From NCBI GenBank assembly GCA_048213135.1, contig PS015272.1:10514-34698 (forward strand): a stretch of DNA of 24,185 bases, given 5' to 3'. The notes beneath the pieces were generated by a model, which did not search any database, was not told the DNA's origin, and saw nothing but the letters and a program-made list of their open reading frames with translations. The position numbers and the translations under genes were made by a program. Of the stretch, positions 20,943 through 24,185 are shown in pieces (the first letter of the stretch is position 1; each line of letters starts with the position of its first letter). Origin of the DNA: Reclinomonas americana ATCC 50394. Taxonomy: Eukaryota > Jakobida > Jakobea > Jakobida.

Positions 20943-21081
20943 CCACCACCACCACCAAGAGCGCAATCCCACCTGTTGCAGTCAAAATCACCAGCAACAC
21001 CGCCAGGCGCCCTCTTACAGCGCACTTAAGCGGCGACACAGCGCCACCTTCGCCACCGCCATGCCGCGGATATCGACGCAT
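6739..21081 (-). CDS. Giant secreted-end/multi-TM surface protein with Pmp-like beta-helix repeats (52 exons)
   Basis: I reconstruct one gene of 52 exons and 51 introns (coordinates in the sub-entries). All junctions keep frame from ATG at 21081 to TGA at 6739, about 2,760 codons. Order: signal peptide (1 to about 37); repeats of F/Y-x-x-N-x-A..G-G-A-hydrophobic type (about 38-1936), the pattern of polymorphic-membrane-protein/pectin-lyase-like right-handed beta-helices; a linker (to about 2086) with DxFGQP; a Cys-rich EGF-like stalk (to about 2250); then about eight to nine hydrophobic segments and a basic cytoplasmic tail. This architecture recurs in large protein families of free-living protists. 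I know of no experimentally defined function; adhesion, prey sensing or a receptor role is inference. Introns 1 and 41 are long and repeat-rich, and intron 1 contains an assembly gap. Least certain junctions: exons 39/40, 49/50, 50/51. Confidence 0.87.
8877..10403 (-). other. Exons 39-42: Cys-rich EGF-like stalk and first membrane segment
   Basis: Exons: 10403-10308 (or to 10287), 10249-10066, 10003-9840, 8970-8877. Visible motifs in order: CPPGSGM..SDC, C-A-V-D-E-Y, C-L-Q-C-P, VCNGG, a Y-W pair, LCPYDYC, QLCTPG, MCGQCLPGYSQWG, then C-I-A-C-D after the 869-base intron 41. This is the usual membrane-proximal Cys-rich module of these proteins. It is followed at once by the hydrophobic segment VLALLVFEIIGWTLF. 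The end of exon 39 is ambiguous: a GC-AG intron (58 bases) restores C-x-x-C, while a GT-AG choice gives a 37-base intron. Confidence 0.75.
8971..9839 (-). repeat. Intron 41 (869 bases) with a ~130-base minisatellite
   Basis: The donor is gtgagg at 9839 and the acceptor is gcacacag ending at 8971 (minus strand). From about 9110 to 9540 a purine-rich unit (plus strand) recurs: aagaacatgcag at 9181, 9317 and 9446 (offsets 136 and 129), and a ggctggaag element near 9132, 9267, 9396 and at a partial fourth copy near 9508. Long open frames across it (Leu/Phe/Ser-rich on the minus strand) come from the repeat being stop-poor, not from a gene. Confidence 0.8.
10471..10988 (-). other. Exons 37-38: linker domain between beta-helix and Cys-rich stalk
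   Basis: Exons are 10988-10714 and 10646-10471, joined in phase 0 (VHTT/VLDLFGQPIN). After the last GGG/AVFLDMS rung the sequence has four Cys residues and a segment resembling Ig-like or invasin-type folds (YPGQQAEV..VLDLFGQP..ALF, then GTVVIPTGQYASLDIVA). In related large protist proteins this kind of 'pGq.....v.D.fG' segment sits between the repeats and the membrane-proximal Cys-rich region. Fold assignment is inference from pattern only. Confidence 0.75.
11072..14982 (-). other. Exons 19-36: beta-helix repeats, second intron-dense block
   Basis: Exons: 14982-14813, 14735-14437, 14374-14284, 14228-14145, 14069-14013, 13941-13777, 13716-13588, 13528-13494, 13416-13333, 13253-13220, 13147-13074, 13005-12929, 12844-12707, 12644-12550, 12463-12299, 12237-11961, 11882-11673, 11217-11072. 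Rungs read as GGGALYV, GGGAMYVLS, LFNSTLSGN, GGG/AIYTV, NNSTFYGNGV, KGGAAYF, SSTF/TSNLATEGGAFW, NSATASSGGAI, NFVSNSATTFGG/ALYA, SFSSNS..AGGAVYIS, TMHG/GTLYG, ASGG/V, SLFADN, STFDGN..RGG/AMFL and GGG/AVFL. Exon 28 is 34 bases and exon 26 is 35. Intron 35 (455 bases) contains CT repeats and a C-run. Confidence 0.83.
11218..11672 (-). repeat. Intron 35 (455 bases) with CT repeat and a 17-base C-run
   Basis: The donor is gttgcg at 11672 and the acceptor is cctcctttag ending at 11218. The plus strand carries (CT)n at about 11582-11606 and 17 consecutive C at 11622-11638, i.e. a G-run in the transcript about 35 bases inside the donor. No exon is visible between 11217 and 11673, and the junction RGG/AMFL matches the repeat consensus exactly. 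Confidence 0.75.
15497..15654 (-). repeat. Intron 17 with adjoining (GT)n and (GA)n microsatellites
   Basis: The plus strand carries (GT)n at about 15528-15550 followed at once by (GA)n at 15549-15571. On the sense (minus) strand this is (TC)n then (AC)n. The intron starts gtacga and ends gacatccag, and joins phase 0 (SSVSLQ/GPGSINLS). Confidence 0.85.
16048..16399 (-). repeat. Intron 15 (352 bases) with GA-rich purine tract
   Basis: A purine tract lies on the plus strand at about 16077-16330, i.e. CT-rich in the transcript. The intron lies between the 13-base exon 15 and exon 16; donor gtaagg at 16399, acceptor gtcgaaag ending at 16048. No other coding segment seen. Confidence 0.7.
17456..17807 (-). 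repeat. Intron 8 (352 bases) with GA-rich purine tract
   Basis: The plus strand is a GA/CA-rich microsatellite from about 17568 to 17728. The donor gtggag at 17807 follows the 30-base exon 8, and the acceptor ttctccgcag ends at 17456. The choice of donor restores G-G-G-A-V-F at the junction. Confidence 0.7.
19037..20209 (-). other. Exon 2: first beta-helix block, 1,173 bases without introns
   Basis: The acceptor is ctctcttacag; the exon encodes 391 residues. It begins with a Thr/Cys-rich segment (CTS..ACTSPATPCSIRGAIA), a motif often found at the start of Pmp-like extracellular domains. It continues with repeated rungs: TVSRCTFSGM, ITDSLFDRA, GGAVAVEAGT, VTLSNN, GGGALYATV, CIWYNN, GGGAVFVVQP, RTVMSGNS, GGGAVLVFV, NSLVSGNN. 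It ends phase 1 at donor gtacgt (19036). It differs sharply from the rest of the gene, where similar sequence is cut into exons averaging about 130 bases. Confidence 0.88.
20210..20972 (-). repeat. Intron 1 with (CT)n, a 13-base tandem repeat and a 391-base gap
   Basis: On the plus strand (CT)n occupies about 20867-20939. A purine array at about 20218-20463 includes a unit close to GGGGGAAGACGAA repeated several times, running into N at 20464-20854. The intron joins the signal peptide to the mature protein in phase 1. Confidence 0.8.
20973..21081 (-). other. Exon 1: start codon and signal peptide of the giant gene
   Basis: The exon runs from ATG (21081-21079) to donor gtggga at 20972. It encodes 36 residues plus one base: a basic, Gly-rich N-region and the hydrophobic core LAVLLVILTAT. 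The codon completed by exon 2 gives Ala, placing a plausible signal-peptidase site at A-T-A/LIS. A TTG codon 18 bases upstream also opens the frame, but ATG is preferred. Confidence 0.82.
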
Positions 21082-21465
21082 ACCCACACCCGCTCTCAAG
21101 AGTGCGTGGCCTCTGCGCGCACACGACTCAGAAAATCACGATGATGGGACTGAAAATATACCTCGGCGGCAGAAGGATGAGGTTTGTTGACTCTGACTCT
21201 GCATCACAGGCCGTGCCCCTGCTTTTCTCGCCAAGACAATGCCTCTGAGAAACAGCTGCTTCTATTCCGTGTGCGCAATTGCATAGAAACTGGGCGCTGC
21301 GCATATGTGGACCAGGCAACACTTCACCTTGTCAGCTGGTCGTCTCTTTCGCCGATGAGGATCAGCAATCTCTGCAGTACTAACGTGCTGCACTCTGTCC
21401 CTCTCATTGAGTCTGCGCTTTCAAGTCACAGCCGAGGTTCATTTGCTTGCTGCTCCTTTCACGCA
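21082..21465. other. 384-base intergenic region between two minus-strand genes
   Basis: It lies after the stop of the coiled-coil gene (21466-21468) and before the ATG of the giant gene (21081). It should hold the 3' end of the former and the promoter of the latter. I see no RNA gene, no AATAAA on the minus strand and no conserved ORF. Confidence 0.6.
21153..21160 (-). promoter_or_regulatory. TATA-like element upstream of the giant gene (tentative)
   Basis: The minus strand reads TATATTTT, 72 to 79 bases upstream of the ATG at 21081. It is the only A/T-rich patch near the start in a GC-rich spacer. The same bases followed by CAG (tatattttcag) could instead be the acceptor of a 5'-UTR intron. 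Confidence 0.2.
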
Positions 21466-24185
21466 TTAGAATATTGTGCTTCCGGCACCGGCACGCAGCG
21501 ACATGGACAGCTGCAGCTTGTCAAAGTTGGAACCGGCGGCCACAAACGCACTGCGTTGCGTGATATCGGTGAGTGACACACGACACGAAACAGCACACTC
21601 CCCTTTCCCCTTCGCGCAACTCCTTTGGCTGGTAATCACCCGGTCCGGGCGTCATGTTGCGCGTCCCCTGTGCACGCGTCTCGCACAGCGGTCCGTCGCG
21701 CTTCTCCCTCCCAAAGCTCCACGCCGGTTGCTGGCGCACGGCTGGCGACGAGCTGGGGCGGTACACCGGACCGGGGCTCTCTCGACCACAGAACTCCTTG
21801 CTGAGGGCGGCCGACAGCACGCGCTGCCGCATGTGTTCCTGCGAGAGGCCGAACCCGAATGCCGGTGGCTGTCGCATGCGCGACGAGGACCAAAATGTCC
21901 GCATGCCGGTGAACTCGCCGGGCCCGGGTCCCGGGGCCACGTAGCGCTCCTTGGCGCGTTCGAGTGCAGCGCGATTGCGCAAATTCTCCTGCACGATTTC
22001 CGACTTGGCGCGGCGCAGTGCCTCCACGCGTCGACCCTTGCCGGTGAGATCCGAGAGCGTCTTTAGTCGATCGTACTCACGCCGCCTCTTGGCGTGCTCC
22101 ACGGCCTCGCGACGGTCCATCTCCTTCAGTCGCATCTCCTCCACCCGTGTCTCGTGCTGTCTCCGCAGCGCCTCCTGCTGCCGCTGGAGATTCTCCTCGG
22201 CCTCGCGCAGCTTCCCCTCGATACGCTCGCGCTTTTCCTCCTCCTCACGCAACGCTTGCGAGCGCGTCTCCAACCGTCGCTGCTCGCGCTCCTGCTCCTG
22301 ACGCTCCCGCTCCCGCCTATCGTTCTCCATCTCCTCGGCTCGCCGCTGCAGTCGCTCCTCGGCGGCACGCTGCTTGTCCAGGGCCGCCTGAATGCGAGCC
22401 GCCTCCTGCTCCGCATTACGCCGCTGCGTTTCGGCAATATGATGCGCCTTCTCCTCGGCCTTGCGTCGCATGTCCTTGCGGTGCGCCTGCCGCGACTCGG
22501 AGAACTCCTCCATTTTGCGCTCGTGTTCCCGCGCCCGGTCGCCAAACTGCCTGCGCGCCTCCTCCAGCATGTGCCGCTGTCGATCCGCAGCCGCACGCTG
22601 CCGTTGCTCATTCTCCTCCCGCAATCGTGCCAACTCGGCTGCACGCTCACGACGAGCGGCCTCCTGAGCGCGCTCGCGCTCCTCCACGCGCTGCTCCAGC
22701 TCCCGTTGTGTGGCCTCGGCACGATCGGCGGCCTCCCGCTGCATCTGCTCCAGTCGCTCTTGCCACTTGCGCTGCCGGCGATCGCGCTCGGCCTCCTTCT
22801 CGCGCATTTCTTTTTCGAAGCGTGCCTTGTTGACCCTTAGTTAGCAACAATGGAGGGAAATGAATTGAAAAGGTGGGGGTTAGACGCACCTTTTCTCGCT
22901 CCACCTTCTCCTCGTGCTCGCGGGCCATGCGCTCATTGTCGGCAATGATGCGCTGTGTGGCCAGGGCACGTTTGCGGCTTTGTTCGGCCAGCGCAGAGTA
23001 CTTGGCCAGCAGCATCTCACTTCGGCGCTTGGACTGAAGGGGGGAAGGGGGGCGGGATTGAGTAGGGGGAAAACGAGGAACAAACGCGACTGGAATGCAC
23101 TAAGTTACACACACGCACGCACACGCACACGCACACACATTGTCAACACATACCTCTTCCAGGCTGGCCTTGACTTTGCGCTCCAGCATTTCGGTCGTGT
23201 CGCCGTGCTGCGCGCCACCACGCATAATTTCACGGCGTCGTTCGCGAACGAGGGCGAGTTTCTCTGCGGGGCGGGGAGAAGAAGGTTGGAAGGGGGAAGG
23301 GAGTATCCAGAAGGGCAGCACACAGAGACAGCGAGAGAGAGAGAGAGGGAGGGAAAGGGAGAGAGAGAGGGAGGGAGCGAGCAGTGAGGGGAAAAGGGGG
23401 CGGGAGAAGGATGACGAGTGCGAGAAATAGGGGTAAACAGAGAGAAGAAGAGGAACGGCGAGCAGAGAGAGAGAGAGAGAGATGGGCGAGCAGTAAAAGA
23501 AGGGACGTGCAGCGAGAGAGCACGACAAGAGTGAATTTTGAGGAGCGAGGAGAGGAAGAAGGATCGGAAGAAGCGAAAGAGAACGATGCGAGTAGTGAGA
23601 AAACAGGAAAAACAGTGAGACAAATGGGTGCAGGGGCCACAGCACAGGAGGCAAAGCAGCGAGAAAATGAAGCGAGGAGTGAGAGAAAAATGGAGATCAG
23701 TGAGAAAAATGGATAACAGCGAGAAACATGGGCGCAAGCGGCCACAGAATAGGAGGATGAGCAGCGAGAGTAGGAGAGAGCAAGCAGTGAGAAAACAAGG
23801 GATACACACTGAGAAAATGGGGGCGAGCGGCCACCGAGGACAAGCAGTGTGAGGGCAGTGATAGTCGAATGAAAACCGACATCGTCGAACTCACCTTTCC
23901 GTCGATTCTCCACATGCTCCCAGCGCATTTGAGCCACATCCTCCTTCACGTTCCCATCCTCGAGAAAGTCCGCAAGATCTCTGCACCACGCGTTCCATGA
24001 GAAACGATTTGTTTCTTCAACGAATCCCTCCCTCGATGCACACCACGCACCGCTTCACCAACTCCAGTGCCGAGATGCCTTCACTGAGACACGCGTCGAT
24101 GCTACGCGGACTCGTCAGCAGAATCGTATGCGAGCCGACGGCTTTGATGTCTTCGGGGAAGTTGTCGAGAGAGATGACAGTCTCG
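21466..24185 (-). CDS. CCDC177-like coiled-coil protein with C-terminal SHIPPO/STPGR repeats (5' partial)
   Basis: Exons on the minus strand: 24185-24051, 23980-23895, 23263-23154, 23033-22890, 22825-21621, 21550-21466 (TAA at 21468-21466). All junctions keep frame; 587 residues visible. Residues 1 to about 90 contain LTSPRSIDAC..GI..LELV and a charged helix ending RERRREIM, which closely resembles the N-terminal part of vertebrate CCDC177 as I remember it. Residues about 90-450 are an uninterrupted Arg/Glu/Gln-rich coiled coil. The C-terminus carries three Pro-Gly-Pro motifs with intervening SFG-type segments, as in sperm-tail/ciliary SHIPPO proteins. A role on axonemal or cytoplasmic microtubules is inferred. 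The last exon gives a natural end (LRAGAGSTIF). The last intron starts gttgcg, as do many in the neighbouring giant gene. Confidence 0.88.
21632..21940 (-). other. Three SHIPPO/STPGR-type PGP repeats
   Basis: On the minus strand the motifs are APGPGPGEF (about 21941-21906), SPGPVY (about 21780-21760) and TPGPGDY (about 21654-21631). Between them stand F-G-F-G and W-S-F-G, which match the S-F-G part of the repeat (P-G-P-G-x-Y ... S-F-G). In known families these repeats mark proteins of cilia, sperm tails and microtubule inner surfaces. Confidence 0.85.
23034..23153 (-). repeat. 120-base intron with (CA)n-like tract
   Basis: The donor is gtatgt at 23153 and the acceptor is ccccttcag ending at 23034. 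The plus strand at about 23107-23139 is an ACAC/GCAC microsatellite. The exons join in phase 0 (VKASLEE/SKRRSEML). Confidence 0.8.
23264..23894 (-). repeat. 631-base intron with (GA)n and a ~90-105-base minisatellite
   Basis: The donor is gtgagt at 23894 and the acceptor is cgccccgcag ending at 23264. The plus strand is GA-rich at about 23325-23490. Degenerate units containing ggccac and agcagcgagaaaa-like blocks follow (ggccac near 23635, 23740 and 23830). No exon is seen; the flanking exons join in phase 1 (HVENRRK/EKLALV). Confidence 0.75.

Noticed and set aside
19026-20972. Single 648-codon minus-strand frame containing the gap and a (CT)n-encoded Arg/Glu repeat
   Set aside because: The part above 20209 is intron 1 (simple repeat plus N); only 20209-19037 is coding, preceded by a clear ctcttacag acceptor.
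6739-21081. Bacterial autotransporter or chlamydial Pmp gene as contamination
   Set aside because: The repeats are Pmp-like, but dozens of in-phase spliceosomal introns, a Cys-rich EGF-like stalk and a multi-TM end in place of an autotransporter barrel mark it as eukaryotic.
22094-22840. Plus-strand Leu-rich and Arg/Pro-rich frames opposite the coiled-coil gene
   Set aside because: They are antisense shadows of an Arg/Glu-rich coiled-coil exon with strong codon bias.
1-24185. CRISPR array, tRNA, rRNA or transposon genes
   Set aside because: No spaced palindromic repeats, no cloverleaf or rRNA segments, and no transposase or reverse-transcriptase motifs were found; all repeats are simple or minisatellite type inside introns.

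Overview
The window is nuclear DNA of a GC-rich, very intron-dense eukaryote. I see spliceosomal introns mostly 55 to 86 bases long, intronic (GA/CT)n microsatellites and minisatellites, an AATAAA signal and no prokaryotic gene organisation. A protein of ciliary type (SHIPPO/STPGR motifs) and a giant beta-helix, multi-membrane-pass surface protein suggest a free-living flagellated protist. I cannot name the species. Three runs of N (670-689, 4498-5318, 20464-20854) all sit inside simple repeats within introns.

Layout: (1) Plus strand, 126-6634: a myotubularin-family phosphoinositide 3-phosphatase, 5' end outside the window. I resolve 12 exons, all in phase: GRAM domain, catalytic domain with an intact CSDGWDR signature, then a long low-complexity Ser/Gly/Pro tail. 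(2) Minus strand, 21081-6739: one giant gene that I resolve into 52 exons, about 2,760 codons. It has a signal peptide, about 1,900 residues of Pmp-like F-x-x-N / G-G-A beta-helix repeats, a linker, a Cys-rich EGF-like stalk, and a C-terminal region with about eight to nine membrane segments. It meets gene 1 tail to tail with only 104 bases between the two stops. (3) Minus strand, 24185-21466: the 3' part of a coiled-coil protein with a CCDC177-like N-terminal module and three C-terminal SHIPPO-type PGP repeats, probably ciliary or microtubule-associated, 5' end outside the window. It lies 384 bases upstream of gene 2.

The genes do not form an obvious pathway: one acts on endosomal phosphoinositides, one is a surface receptor or adhesin, and one is cytoskeletal. 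The most interesting content is the giant gene itself (very probably undescribed at this locus), the concentration of its introns at two fixed points of each beta-helix repeat, and a splice-donor preference for GTGCGN and GTTGCG in all three genes. All exon models come from reading frames, splice dinucleotides and family motifs; no transcript data were available.
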